Positions 9,670 through 18,074 of a DNA stretch of 64,000 bases are shown here, one piece after another. This DNA comes from G963692885 sp964658655. GTDB lineage: Bacteria > Acidobacteriota > Terriglobia > Terriglobales > Acidobacteriaceae. The stretch is taken from positions 62,001 through 126,000 of the forward strand of contig CAZZZL010000004.1 of assembly GCA_964658655.1 (NCBI GenBank), given 5' to 3'. A program made the translations under genes and the position numbers. Position 1 is the stretch's first letter, and each line of letters begins with the position of its first letter. Below the pieces are notes generated by a model. That model ran no database searches, was not told the DNA's origin, and saw nothing but the letters and a program-made list of their open reading frames with translations.

Positions 9670-10454
9670 TTGCTGCCTCGCTCCAGCCACAACTCAACCG
9701 CGTGCCGGCAGTGCAGCTAACCCAGGTCTCCAAACGCTTTGGTACGAGTCCGCCCATCATCGAAGAACTTTCGATCACTATCTTTCCGGGTGAATTTGTC
9801 AGCATCGTTGGACCCTCCGGGTGCGGCAAGTCAACCATTCTCAAAATGATCGCCGGACTGACGAAAAACACCGCGGGTACCATCAGCGTTGAGGGCATGA
9901 CACCGGTCAACGCTCGCGAGATCATGTCTTTCATCTTTCAGGACCCCACGCTGCTCCCATGGAGAACGGTGCGCGCAAATGTTGGGCTGGGTCTTGAGCT
10001 GGAGCATGCCACACGGGAACGCCGGGACACGAAGGTGAACACCCTTCTCGAAGTGGTCGGCCTTGCCCACGTGGCTCACTCCTATCCACGCCAGCTATCC
10101 GGCGGGATGAAAATGCGTGTATCGATTGCCCGGGCACTGGCAAGCAGCCCCCGCATCCTGCTCCTCGATGAGCCATTCGCTGCGCTTGATGAAATCACGC
10201 GCGACCGCATGAATGAAGAACTTTTGCGTCTGAAGAAAGAGCAGGGCTGGACGGTGGTCTTTGTCACTCACTCGGTAGCTGAAGCGGTGTTTCTGTCGAC
10301 CCGCGTCCTGGTGCTGGCTCCGCACCCGGGACGAGTCGTCAACGACATCGCTATCGCTCTACCCTCGGAACGTGACGCGGCAACCCGCCGGTCGGATGAC
10401 TACGAAGCTCAAGTAGCGGGCGTGTCACGGCTACTGCGCGAGACTCTTTCATGA
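9666..10454 (+). CDS. ABC transporter ATP-binding protein (nitrate/taurine/thiamin-pyrimidine type)
   Basis: This is the 262-residue ATPase subunit of an importer of the SsuB/TauB/ThiZ class. The Walker A motif is GPSGCGKST, the Q-loop is FIFQDPTLLPWRTV, the signature is LSGGMKMRVSIARAL, Walker B is RILLLDEPFAALDE, and the H-loop is VFVTHSVAEAVFL. The phrase LLPWRTVRANVGLGLEL is characteristic of this importer class. It overlaps CocE by ATGA and the permease gene by ATGA. No binding-protein gene follows; the likely partner is the NMT1/THI5-like lipoprotein at 23004-23981. Substrate assignment (a pyrimidine-like or aliphatic nitrogen compound) rests on gene context. Confidence 0.93.
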   Translation: MIAASLQPQLNRVPAVQLTQVSKRFGTSPPIIEELSITIFPGEFVSIVGPSGCGKSTILKMIAGLTKNTAGTISVEGMTPVNAREIMSFIFQDPTLLPWRTVRANVGLGLELEHATRERRDTKVNTLLEVVGLAHVAHSYPRQLSGGMKMRVSIARALASSPRILLLDEPFAALDEITRDRMNEELLRLKKEQGWTVVFVTHSVAEAVFLSTRVLVLAPHPGRVVNDIAIALPSERDAATRRSDDYEAQVAGVSRLLRETLS

Positions 10455-11245
10455 TGAAAAGCAGGGCAGTCCTTGGCGCATCGGCAGTCGTGATTGCTGC
10501 CATCCTGCTCGGGTCGTGGATCGCGCTCATCCGGATCTTCCACATACCACCCTTTCTTCTTCCGACCCCCTTCCAGGTCCTCGCCGCCGCATGGTCACGC
10601 TTCCCTTCTCTGCTTACCTCGCTTGAGATAACCACGATCGCAGCGGCCGCTGGTCTGCTCGCAAGTATTGCGATCGGGCTCCTCATCTCGCTGGTCTTCG
10701 CGCAATCACGATGGATTCGGAGCATGTTTTATCCCTACACTATCCTCCTGCAGACCGTGCCAATTGTCGCCATCGCACCCCTCATCCTGATGTGGATTGG
10801 CCCCGGCATCTTCTCCGTCGCCGTCGTCACTTTCATCATCTGTCTCGCTCCTATCATCGCGAATACTACGCAGGGCATGGTCAGCGTCGACAGAAATCTC
10901 GTTGACCTTTTCCTGATGAACAACGCCTCGCGCGCGCAAATACTCTTGAAGTTGCGCCTGCCCCACGCGATGCCTTCCCTCTTTACAGGTATCCGGATAT
11001 CAAGTGGTATCGCTGTCATCGGAGCAATTACCGGAGAGTTATTCGCCGGCTCCGCGCGGGTGGGTGTCGGGGGCATTGGCTATGCCATCCAATACGCGGT
11101 GGCCCAGCTTGAAACCGACTATCTTTTCGCCCTCGTTGCAGCAGCAACATTGCTCGGCTTTCTATTCTTCTTCATCACCATGTTCCTGGAGTGGTACTTT
11201 CTACACAACTGGCATGAGTCCGCACGCATTGCTTCTGACGATTAG
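10451..11245 (+). CDS. ABC transporter permease (SsuC/ThiX-like)
   Basis: This is a 264-residue inner-membrane permease, the usual length for the SsuC/TauC/ThiX family. About six hydrophobic helices are visible. The cytoplasmic coupling loop is NASRAQILLKLRLPHAMPSLFTGIRI, with the family's LP...P....G.r pattern. ATG 10451 overlaps the ATPase stop by four bases, so the two subunits are co-translated. It works with the ATPase at 9666 and probably with the lipoprotein-like binding protein at 23 kb to import a small nitrogenous solute. The operon continues 23 nt later with a DUF3891 gene. Confidence 0.92.
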   Translation: MMKSRAVLGASAVVIAAILLGSWIALIRIFHIPPFLLPTPFQVLAAAWSRFPSLLTSLEITTIAAAAGLLASIAIGLLISLVFAQSRWIRSMFYPYTILLQTVPIVAIAPLILMWIGPGIFSVAVVTFIICLAPIIANTTQGMVSVDRNLVDLFLMNNASRAQILLKLRLPHAMPSLFTGIRISSGIAVIGAITGELFAGSARVGVGGIGYAIQYAVAQLETDYLFALVAAATLLGFLFFFITMFLEWYFLHNWHESARIASDD

Positions 11246-11268
11246 CACAGCTTAAACGGAGTGATCCA

Positions 11269-12090
11269 ATGCTGAGAGTTGAATCAGAGACCGGATGGTG
11301 GCTGATCGGGCATCGCGATCACGCTCACCTGGCCGCCGCCTTCGCCGCGCATTGGGGTAATGAACACTTTCTCGCGCCGGAGCCCAGGGCCAGCGTACTC
11401 CGTGGAATCCACGTGCATGACGACGGTTGGGTCGCTCGCGACATGCATCCCTGCATTACACGGCAGGGTAAGCCATCGGCATTTTCTGAAGAGCTGGTCG
11501 GAAAATATTCGGCCTTCGAAGAGATTGATCTCACCGATTATCTTGCCGTTCGTGAAAGAGCATTAGATACGATTGAGTCTGAGAATGCCTACGCAGCGCT
11601 GCTGGTATCGCTGCATACGTACGACCTGCTGACTGCCCGGGCCGATCGATCGACGATTGCAGCCAATCAGCTTCCGTTACTCGATTCATTTCTCGAGCGG
11701 CAGCTATCGCGCCAGCACAAACTTCGGATGCAGGTCGATAGGGACCCTCAGTTCTCCGAAGCTGATCGAGCAGAGACGACGATCCAGAACAACTTTCGCC
11801 TGCTGCAAGCTGCGGATAACCTGTCGCTTTACGCCTGCGTTGGCTATAGGCACACTGGCACACTACTCCACCGCCTGCCGGTAAAAGGCGGCGTCGAAGA
11901 GATGGTCGAAGTATTCCCCGTAGCTCCCAGGCACTTCCGACTCAAACCTTATCCACTCGACGAGCCGCTCCTCACATTCACCGTGCCCGCGAAACACGTC
12001 GTGGGAAAGCTTTTTTCCACGTCAGAGGAGCTAGACCAGCAGTACGCAAACGTTCCGCAGGCTGGCTTCACAATCACCCTTTCTACATGA
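11269..12090 (+). CDS. DUF3891 family protein
   Basis: This is a 273-residue cytoplasmic protein matching the uncharacterised DUF3891 family. The N-terminus has WWLIGHRDHAHLAAAFAAHWGN and then GIHVHDDGW. These His and Asp residues (H15, D17, H18, and the HVHDDGW cluster) resemble an HD-type metal centre, although no classical HD phosphohydrolase is claimed. The centre has SLHTYDLLTAR and the end has TFTVPAK, as expected for the family. ATG 11269 is preceded by GGAGTGA. It is the last gene of the operon that starts at 5222 and is convergent with the TonB receptor, 47 nt away. The function is unknown. Its constant company with amide and heterocycle hydrolases here makes a metal-dependent hydrolase plausible. 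Confidence 0.8.
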   Translation: MLRVESETGWWLIGHRDHAHLAAAFAAHWGNEHFLAPEPRASVLRGIHVHDDGWVARDMHPCITRQGKPSAFSEELVGKYSAFEEIDLTDYLAVRERALDTIESENAYAALLVSLHTYDLLTARADRSTIAANQLPLLDSFLERQLSRQHKLRMQVDRDPQFSEADRAETTIQNNFRLLQAADNLSLYACVGYRHTGTLLHRLPVKGGVEEMVEVFPVAPRHFRLKPYPLDEPLLTFTVPAKHVVGKLFSTSEELDQQYANVPQAGFTITLST

Positions 12091-12137
12091 GGAAAGTAGC
12101 CAGGTCATTGGTAAATGCTGCTCGATCCCTCTTCTGT

Positions 12138-15100
12138 TCAAAACGCTAGCCGAAGAGACATTTGGATCTGACGTGGGCTACCGATTGTATGGGTCACTGA
12201 ACCCAGGCCGTATGGACAATTGTAAAAACCCTTATTCGTTTGGTCGCAGGATGTTGGTAGAGGCGCTTCCCCAGCCGTGGCGAAGGAATTGAAATTTTGA
12301 TTTTGATCGACGTTATCCCCGGGAATATCGAAGCTGGTCGTATTCGTAATATTGAACACATCAAACGTGTACGTCAGGTTGTAACGATCATTGATATTTA
12401 CAGCTTTTAGGAGTGAAACGTCCGCACGCTTCTGGAAAGACTGCCGGAAGATGTTTCGTTGTCTCTCCGTAAATCCCGTTTCAAAGGGATCCGAAGCAGG
12501 AATTGCACCATTAAAAGAATTTGCAGGAAGTAATGCGGGAACAAAGCATGACGCTTTTAAAGCTGGAGTGCTGAAGGCACCAGAAGCGCCCGTCTTGGCG
12601 TTCTTTGGTGTACAACCCGGCGCCAAAGGAACAATAGGGTTGGTGATCCCATCCGCTGTGCTGTAGTAGATGCTGCCCACTGCGCCGCTGTAGTCAACGA
12701 TGCTATAGGGCTGCCCGCTCTGTAACACAGTCAATCCAACGAGTGACCATCCATCTGCAAGATATCCTTTGACACTGTGCTTCCCATAAAAGTCCGGGAT
12801 TTGGTAGACGTAATTAAAATTGATGACGTGAGTCCGGTCAAAATCGGCCGACGCATATCCGCTGCGCAAGTTCAACGGATTGTTGCCGTTATAGAAAAGA
12901 CCAAGTCCGCTTTGCTCATCGAGTGCATGAGAATAAGTGTAGGATGCCGCAATCTGTACCCCGTGGCTCATCCGTTTCTCAACATGTGCCTGTATTGCGT
13001 TGTAGGCGGCTATGCCCGCTGCCTTGTAGTCGATGGACTCCGCTGCATATCCAATGTACGGGACACGAAGGTCTACGTTGCCACCTTCATAGTTAGCAAG
13101 ATAACTCGTACCATCCGGCAGTGTGGCGCCGCCAACGGTATAGCCGTACGTATACTTTTGTCCATGGATGGGAGAGCTTGGGCTTGCAATACCCGGCTGG
13201 TTGAAAGGCAAGGGAATTACCTGATGCCTGGCCAGATTTCCTATGTAACCAATATCGATCGCCAGATCGTTTCGCGGTTGCCATTGCAGATCAAATGTGT
13301 AATTGAACGTATACGGAAGTTTATTGGCGCGGTCGTATACACCAAGTGAAATTGGCTGACCAGACTGGGTAGTGATCTTGTTTGCATTCGGAAGATAGTT
13401 GCTGAGATCTGACGACTTCGGGTTGGTCGGTGGCGCGCTCTGAACGGAACCATAAGGATATTCAAGATTACCTTCCACATCTGTGCCGCCGCATGTTGGA
13501 AGATAATTTTGGTAGTAGGTAAGCGTGGCAACCGGACAAGTCTGGGCCGTTACAAAAGGTAGTTGTTGATTGACTCCAAATGGTCCACCCGTCACAGTTC
13601 CTATCGCGTAACCAGGAGAAAGATAGCTAAACAACTCGCCGCGATCGTAATAAATACCCGTTCCAGCTCGGATAACAACTTTGTTCTGGAATATTTCAGG
13701 CTGCCAGGCGGTACCCAGGCGATACGCCAGACCCCACTGGCGCCCGGTCAGCGTTGTTTTGCTGACTCCGCTGGTCCCGTTTGCATTATTACCTGCAATG
13801 ATGAAGCCCGCGTTCGAAATCACATCGGAGCCCTCATTGTAGTTATAGAGCTTCGGCTCAAAGTTAAATAGCCGGCCATTCTTTTCCGTAAGACCGCCAT
13901 CCCAGTCATAGCGAAAACCAGCGCTCAAGCTCAGGTTGGGCCTAAGCTGAAACTTATCCTGTAGAAAGAGTCCAAGTTGGTTCGAACGGTAATAGCGACT
14001 GGCGTCACCCTGCAGGAATGATGTTACGTAAAAGGCTGTCGTAGAACCACCAGGTGTCACCAGTCCCTGCACATACTGGCTAAGATCGTCTGCGGCAACC
14101 GTGCCCGTTCCAGTCCTTTTGTCTATCGTATTTAGCTGTGTATAGCTATAGCTGCCCCCGAAGCCGACGCTGTGCTTGCCAAGCTGCCAGAGCGCGTTGC
14201 CGGAGGGCTGCAGGCGATTCTGAAAAACACCCGTGTTCGATCCCTGCGCTTCCGCGTTGGGCCCTATGTTGAGAGTGCCGGTGCCCACCCCTGCATTATT
14301 ACCTGCCTGACCAAGAACATTCACAATCGATACACCGGGAAAGTACGTCGATCCGAAGGTATTTATCGAGGCCGTTCCGTAAGCTCCCCCAGGAATGCTC
14401 TGGGGGGAGAAGGGTTGATCGTTGTTACTGAAAATTTTCTCGCGCAGAAAGCCAAGAGTCTCCTGCGTACTCAGATTGGACTTCGCAAGATATGTGTTAT
14501 TGAGTGAGAAGACCTGCGAGCCCGCGTCCAAATGCTGCGTAAAGCCTGGAACATTCGAATACGCGTAAGGTGCCTTCGTCGGGTCATGCTGGTAATAGTA
14601 TTTCAATGCGACGGTATCTTTAGCAGTTGCGTTATAGTCAAGGTCAGCCACTGCCATATCTGCAATAAAATAGCCGGTACCTGGGATGAATGCGTCGCTT
14701 GGATGTGTGGGCGTTAAGCTCCCTGAACCTGTGTCGTTAGGTATCAGCCATTTTCCCGGTTGGCCGGGTAACGCGGGCGAGTTAAACAATGCCATCACCA
14801 CTTTTTTATCAATATTGCTGCCAGTCAGCGAAGTTCCGTATTGAGCATTCACGATCGACGCAATGCCATCTGTATTGCGATTCGTGTCTGACAATCCGAC
14901 CGGCACATCCAGAAACGAGGCGCCAATCTCCTGATCAGATACATGAAGATGCTGATAAGCGATAAATCCAAATAGCTTGTCTTTGATAATCGGGCCACCG
15001 AACGTACCACCGCCGACATAACGGTGCAGCTGCGGATTCTTCATGTTGTCCGGCACGTCCGAGTCCTGCTTAAAAAAAAATGGCGCTGCATTCAGATAAT

Positions 15101-16001
15101 TCGTCCCGCGATGTAGATAAAGATTCCCGTGGAATGCATTAGTTCCGGATGAAGTACTAAGATCTATGTGCGCGCCAGACGTTGAGCCCTGCTGCGCGTC
15201 GTACATAGAGGTATTCACGCGAATCTCCTGGATCGTCTCGGGAGCCGGCGTAGGGATTGCGTCGCCGACTGAAAGATAAACGGACGCACTGCTTTGAACC
15301 ACACCACCTGCCCCGGACAGACCCACACCTGTACTGTTGACCACCCGCGCAGAACCTACCTGGCTTGTGCTTTTGCCGTTGAATAAATTGCTGCTGTCGA
15401 CACCGTTCAATAAGAAACTGTTGCTCGTGTCCCGCTGCCCATTTGCCCAGAGGGGCGCGTTTCCCAGACCAGAGTTTGCCCCGGTTCCTCCAGGGAGTTC
15501 TGCGTTGACTCCAGGCGAAAGCGTCGCCAGTCCTGTGAAACTACCGGTTGGGAGTGGGGTTTCCTCGATCTGCGTTTTGGACACCACGTAACCGTTTGTC
15601 GTATCCTCCACATTCATCAAGGGGGTTTCATTCACCGTCACTGACGTTGATGTTGCTCCAACTGCCATTTGAGCCGGAAGATTCAGAGTGCGGTCCGACT
15701 GCACATTGATACCCGGATACTTGGCAACCGAGAAACCATCCATCGTGAACGTAACGGTGTACGAGCCGATAGGTAAATCTGGAAAGTTATAGCTGCCCGA
15801 CGAGGATGTTGTCGCCGTACGCGTAAGTTGCGTCCCCTCCGCGACTGCTTTTACGTCCACTCCCTGAAGAATGTTGCCGGAAGCGTCCGTAACAGTACCC
15901 GCAATCCCGCCAAGCGTCTGTTGTGCAGTCGCTCTGTGAATGAATAGGAAACAAATGACGAAAAGAAGAAAAATAGCGGCAGATTTCAGGCTTGCTTGCA
16001 C
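12138..16001 (-). CDS. TonB-dependent outer-membrane receptor, acidobacterial Oar-like type
   Basis: This is a 1287-residue outer-membrane protein of the large acidobacterial TonB receptor group. A GTG start (16001) preceded by GAGGT gives a signal peptide ending near HRATAQ. Next comes a carboxypeptidase-regulatory-like/Ig beta domain (about 30-115: GGIAGTVTDASGN...GSYTVTFTMDGF). A plug domain follows (TSFLLNGVDSSN-like segment, then IQEIRVNTSMYDAQQGSTSGAHID). A long barrel ends in QMSLRLAF with a terminal Phe, as needed for BAM insertion. Two inverted repeats lie in its 5' region. It interrupts the nucleobase island and may bring the same substrate across the outer membrane. In Acidobacteria such receptors are also numerous and often serve glycans, so the link is tentative. 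Confidence 0.92.
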   Translation of the reverse strand: MQASLKSAAIFLLFVICFLFIHRATAQQTLGGIAGTVTDASGNILQGVDVKAVAEGTQLTRTATTSSSGSYNFPDLPIGSYTVTFTMDGFSVAKYPGINVQSDRTLNLPAQMAVGATSTSVTVNETPLMNVEDTTNGYVVSKTQIEETPLPTGSFTGLATLSPGVNAELPGGTGANSGLGNAPLWANGQRDTSNSFLLNGVDSSNLFNGKSTSQVGSARVVNSTGVGLSGAGGVVQSSASVYLSVGDAIPTPAPETIQEIRVNTSMYDAQQGSTSGAHIDLSTSSGTNAFHGNLYLHRGTNYLNAAPFFFKQDSDVPDNMKNPQLHRYVGGGTFGGPIIKDKLFGFIAYQHLHVSDQEIGASFLDVPVGLSDTNRNTDGIASIVNAQYGTSLTGSNIDKKVVMALFNSPALPGQPGKWLIPNDTGSGSLTPTHPSDAFIPGTGYFIADMAVADLDYNATAKDTVALKYYYQHDPTKAPYAYSNVPGFTQHLDAGSQVFSLNNTYLAKSNLSTQETLGFLREKIFSNNDQPFSPQSIPGGAYGTASINTFGSTYFPGVSIVNVLGQAGNNAGVGTGTLNIGPNAEAQGSNTGVFQNRLQPSGNALWQLGKHSVGFGGSYSYTQLNTIDKRTGTGTVAADDLSQYVQGLVTPGGSTTAFYVTSFLQGDASRYYRSNQLGLFLQDKFQLRPNLSLSAGFRYDWDGGLTEKNGRLFNFEPKLYNYNEGSDVISNAGFIIAGNNANGTSGVSKTTLTGRQWGLAYRLGTAWQPEIFQNKVVIRAGTGIYYDRGELFSYLSPGYAIGTVTGGPFGVNQQLPFVTAQTCPVATLTYYQNYLPTCGGTDVEGNLEYPYGSVQSAPPTNPKSSDLSNYLPNANKITTQSGQPISLGVYDRANKLPYTFNYTFDLQWQPRNDLAIDIGYIGNLARHQVIPLPFNQPGIASPSSPIHGQKYTYGYTVGGATLPDGTSYLANYEGGNVDLRVPYIGYAAESIDYKAAGIAAYNAIQAHVEKRMSHGVQIAASYTYSHALDEQSGLGLFYNGNNPLNLRSGYASADFDRTHVINFNYVYQIPDFYGKHSVKGYLADGWSLVGLTVLQSGQPYSIVDYSGAVGSIYYSTADGITNPIVPLAPGCTPKNAKTGASGAFSTPALKASCFVPALLPANSFNGAIPASDPFETGFTERQRNIFRQSFQKRADVSLLKAVNINDRYNLTYTFDVFNITNTTSFDIPGDNVDQNQNFNSFATAGEAPLPTSCDQTNKGFYNCPYGLGSVTHTIGSPRQIQMSLRLAF

Positions 16002-16059
16002 GTTGGCGATACCTCTTGCTCAAAGTTGAGGAGTTCCATTTGGTACTGGAAATCGCTTC

Positions 16060-16077
16060 AACCACAACGTGGTGGTT
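16060..16077. promoter_or_regulatory. perfect inverted repeat upstream of the TonB receptor
   Basis: The arms AACCAC and GTGGTT flank a 6-base centre. The site lies 59-76 nt upstream of the GTG start of the receptor gene, a natural place for an operator. No regulator gene is adjacent, so the cognate factor is unknown. Confidence 0.45.
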
Positions 16078-16134
16078 AAAAGAGACAATGGCCCGGAACG
16101 ATAAGTTCGGGTGCTTTGGATTTTCCGGATGAAT

Positions 16135-16147
16135 GCTAACGATTAGC
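16135..16147. promoter_or_regulatory. short palindrome GCTAA-CGA-TTAGC
   Basis: This perfect 5-bp inverted repeat with a 3-base centre lies between the TonB receptor and the hpxZ-like gene, about 135 nt upstream of the receptor start. It is a candidate operator or part of a promoter. No further copy was noticed in the window, although an exhaustive search was not possible. Confidence 0.35.
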
Positions 16148-16207
16148 GCGAGGATAGACCAAAAAGTTAACGAATCCAATACAAAAAACGCAGTCCTCGT
16201 ATCGCCC

Positions 16208-16588
16208 CTACGGGAGCACCGAAACATGTGCAGACACAATGCGCCATCCCTCCGGCAGGCGCACCCATACCTGGCTCTGGCGTCCGCGAACAACTTTCCC
16301 GCTCGCCTGTCGTTCGAATTCGACCGTGATACTCCCAAAGTCTCGCCCGAACGTCACGAACTCTAGTCGCTTGATCGTTCTCTGCAGACCGACAGCCGGG
16401 CGGCTCTTACGAAATGCCTCGATCTCATCAGTTCCATAGAGATTTTCAGTCGCCCCAAAACGCAGTGCAAATGGTGATGTCCAAAACATTCGAGTGAGGA
16501 TTTCGACATCGTTCTCGACCAGCGCTCGCTCGTACTCCGGGTACAGCAACTTCAATTCTGCAACAACGTCATCGTCATTAATTTTCAT
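16208..16588 (-). CDS. HpxZ/AtzH-like (DUF3225) NTF2-fold protein
   Basis: This is a 126-residue protein of the SnoaL/NTF2-like fold, closest by eye to the DUF3225 group. That group includes HpxZ (oxalurate branch of purine catabolism) and AtzH (a decarboxylase of the cyanuric-acid pathway). Visible features are YERALVENDVEILTRMFW, LRFGATENLYGTDEIEAFRKSR and SQVWVRLPEGWRIVSAHVS, the last being the family's terminal strand pair. The frame is open further upstream, but ATG 16588 matches family length and overlaps the formamidase stop (ATGA). It is the last gene of a three-gene overlapping operon (RidA, formamidase, HpxZ-like). An amidase of the type that accompanies HpxZ/AtzH lies at 21.6 kb. 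Its exact reaction is not known. Confidence 0.8.
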   Translation of the reverse strand: MKINDDDVVAELKLLYPEYERALVENDVEILTRMFWTSPFALRFGATENLYGTDEIEAFRKSRPAVGLQRTIKRLEFVTFGRDFGSITVEFERQASGKVVRGRQSQVWVRLPEGWRIVSAHVSVLP

Positions 16589-17523
16589 AATGAAAAGAGT
16601 CTCCTCAGCGGCAGAATCTCCTTTGAAATCGCGGCACTGACCGTCACCATTGGCCTGTTCACTACCTGGCTCAGCCTCAGATGCATGGCAACACTGCACA
16701 GGACATATGCATGCACATCGGTGAAACCCCACTCCTTTACCAGCAGATCCACCATGCGGCTCGTAGCATTCTTTGCAGCAGTCATAGCATCCGGATCCGA
16801 CTCAACCACAATCCACTCGGCTCCCGCTGGCCGCGTGTATCCTGCGCTCTCCACAAACGGTCCTGCCAGCTTATGCTTCTTGTGCAAAACAAGCCTGAAA
16901 CGTACGTCTGCCGGACATTCCATCCCATTGATGCACACCTCGCCATCACCCTGCGCGGCATGAGCGTCGCCTGCTGAAAACAAGGCTCCGGCAGTCAACA
17001 CGGGCAGATACAGCGTCGCGCCTGCGTGGAGTTGCCGTACATCCAGATTCCCACCGAACAGGCCCGGCGGACGCGTGCGGAACTCTCCAGGTTCGGATGG
17101 AGCCACGCCCATTACCCCGCAAAAAGGTCGCAGCGGGATCACCGCAGGCGCAAGCGATTCTGTGACGTCAGAGTGCAATTTCCAGTTGAAAAAATAGGGA
17201 TCTTCAAATCGCTCATTCAGAAGACCCAGGCCGGTAATGACGCTCGTCCAAGCCCAGCCCTTGTGAGCAACTTCCAACACGTGGATCGCCAGCACATCTC
17301 CGGCCTCCGCGCCGTGAATCGCAATCGGGCCAGTCAATGCGTGGATCCGGGTCCGATCGATCGACAGAAAATCCTGAATGGTAAATCCAGGCCGTACCTG
17401 TCCGCCGCTTGCATCAAGACATTCCATCTGCACGACATCGCCTGACTCGATGACAAGCCGCGGCTTGAGCGCTCGGTTCCAGACCGAATGCGTAGGGTCG
17501 GCGCTAAGGAAGTGTTCCTTCAT
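16585..17523 (-). CDS. acetamidase/formamidase (FmdA/AmdA family)
   Basis: This is a 312-residue cytosolic amidohydrolase that releases ammonia from formamide or other short amides. The family core is clear: GFTIQDF near the N-terminus, IAIHGAEAGDVLAIHVLEV, then FGGNLDVRQLHAGATLYLPV, then GALFSAGDAHAAQGDGEVCI. The long upstream open frame is out of context with the family. ATG 17523 gives the conserved start and overlaps the RidA stop by four bases. The stop in turn overlaps the HpxZ-like start. The enzyme fits the final step of ring breakdown, where formamide-like fragments from purine or pyrimidine rings are hydrolysed to ammonia. The specific substrate is inferred. Confidence 0.9.
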   Translation of the reverse strand: MKEHFLSADPTHSVWNRALKPRLVIESGDVVQMECLDASGGQVRPGFTIQDFLSIDRTRIHALTGPIAIHGAEAGDVLAIHVLEVAHKGWAWTSVITGLGLLNERFEDPYFFNWKLHSDVTESLAPAVIPLRPFCGVMGVAPSEPGEFRTRPPGLFGGNLDVRQLHAGATLYLPVLTAGALFSAGDAHAAQGDGEVCINGMECPADVRFRLVLHKKHKLAGPFVESAGYTRPAGAEWIVVESDPDAMTAAKNATSRMVDLLVKEWGFTDVHAYVLCSVAMHLRLSQVVNRPMVTVSAAISKEILPLRRLFSL

Positions 17524-17978
17524 CTCGACAGGGCAACAATCATCTGCAGTTCGACCAGCGCATTTCGCGGCAGCCCGCTTACGCCAACCGCAGCGCGCAC
17601 ATGTTTGCCGGCCTCTCCAAAAATTTCGATGAAAAGGTCGGAAGCACCGTTTACGACCTTCGGTGAATCTGCGAAGCCAGCGACAGCGTTTACATAACCA
17701 TTCACACTGATGATGTCCGCAATCGCATCGAGAGTGCCGAGGTGCCTGCGCAAAACTGCAAGCTGCGTCAATCCACAAGCCCTCGCCGCGGCATAGCCTT
17801 CTTCGATGGTCTTACCCGCACCTAATGTTCCGCTTATTACGCCACTGCTATCTGCGGAAATAACACCAGCCAGATAAACAACACCGCCGATCGATTTTGC
17901 CGGAACATAATTCCCGCCCGCCGACGGCGGTTCAGGAAGGGTTAGACTCAACTCAGCAATTCGCGATTCGGCTCCCAT
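17520..17978 (-). CDS. RidA/YjgF/UK114 family deaminase-like protein
   Basis: This is a protein of about 152 residues in the Rid family, which hydrolyse reactive enamines/imines or act on carbamate-type intermediates (RutC in pyrimidine breakdown). The family pattern is seen in LPEPPSAGGNYVPAKSIGG, VVYLAGVIS, LGTLDAIADIISVNGYVNA and the C-terminal RAAVGVSGLPRNALVELQMIVAL. The Arg before AAVGVSGLP is the usual carboxylate-binding residue and is present. An upstream ATG at 17996 would add six residues; neither start has a strong ribosome-binding site. It leads an operon with formamidase and the HpxZ-like gene. It is divergent from the cytochrome c gene, with a 78-97 nt shared promoter region. 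Placement next to amide hydrolases supports a role in nitrogen-ring catabolism. Confidence 0.87.
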   Translation of the reverse strand: MGAESRIAELSLTLPEPPSAGGNYVPAKSIGGVVYLAGVISADSSGVISGTLGAGKTIEEGYAAARACGLTQLAVLRRHLGTLDAIADIISVNGYVNAVAGFADSPKVVNGASDLFIEIFGEAGKHVRAAVGVSGLPRNALVELQMIVALSR

Positions 17979-18074
17979 GTGGTGGTAATCTACCATGCCG
18001 GCCGCGGCATCAGGACAAAACTACGTCGCAAATGACGGGGCGCTGTATTTGATTTCCGTCGGCATCCGATTCAA

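Noticed and set aside
17524..17778. 85-residue N-terminal extension of the formamidase ORF
   Set aside because: It runs antisense-like through the RidA gene in another frame and is not part of the family; ATG 17523 with an ATGA overlap is the natural start.
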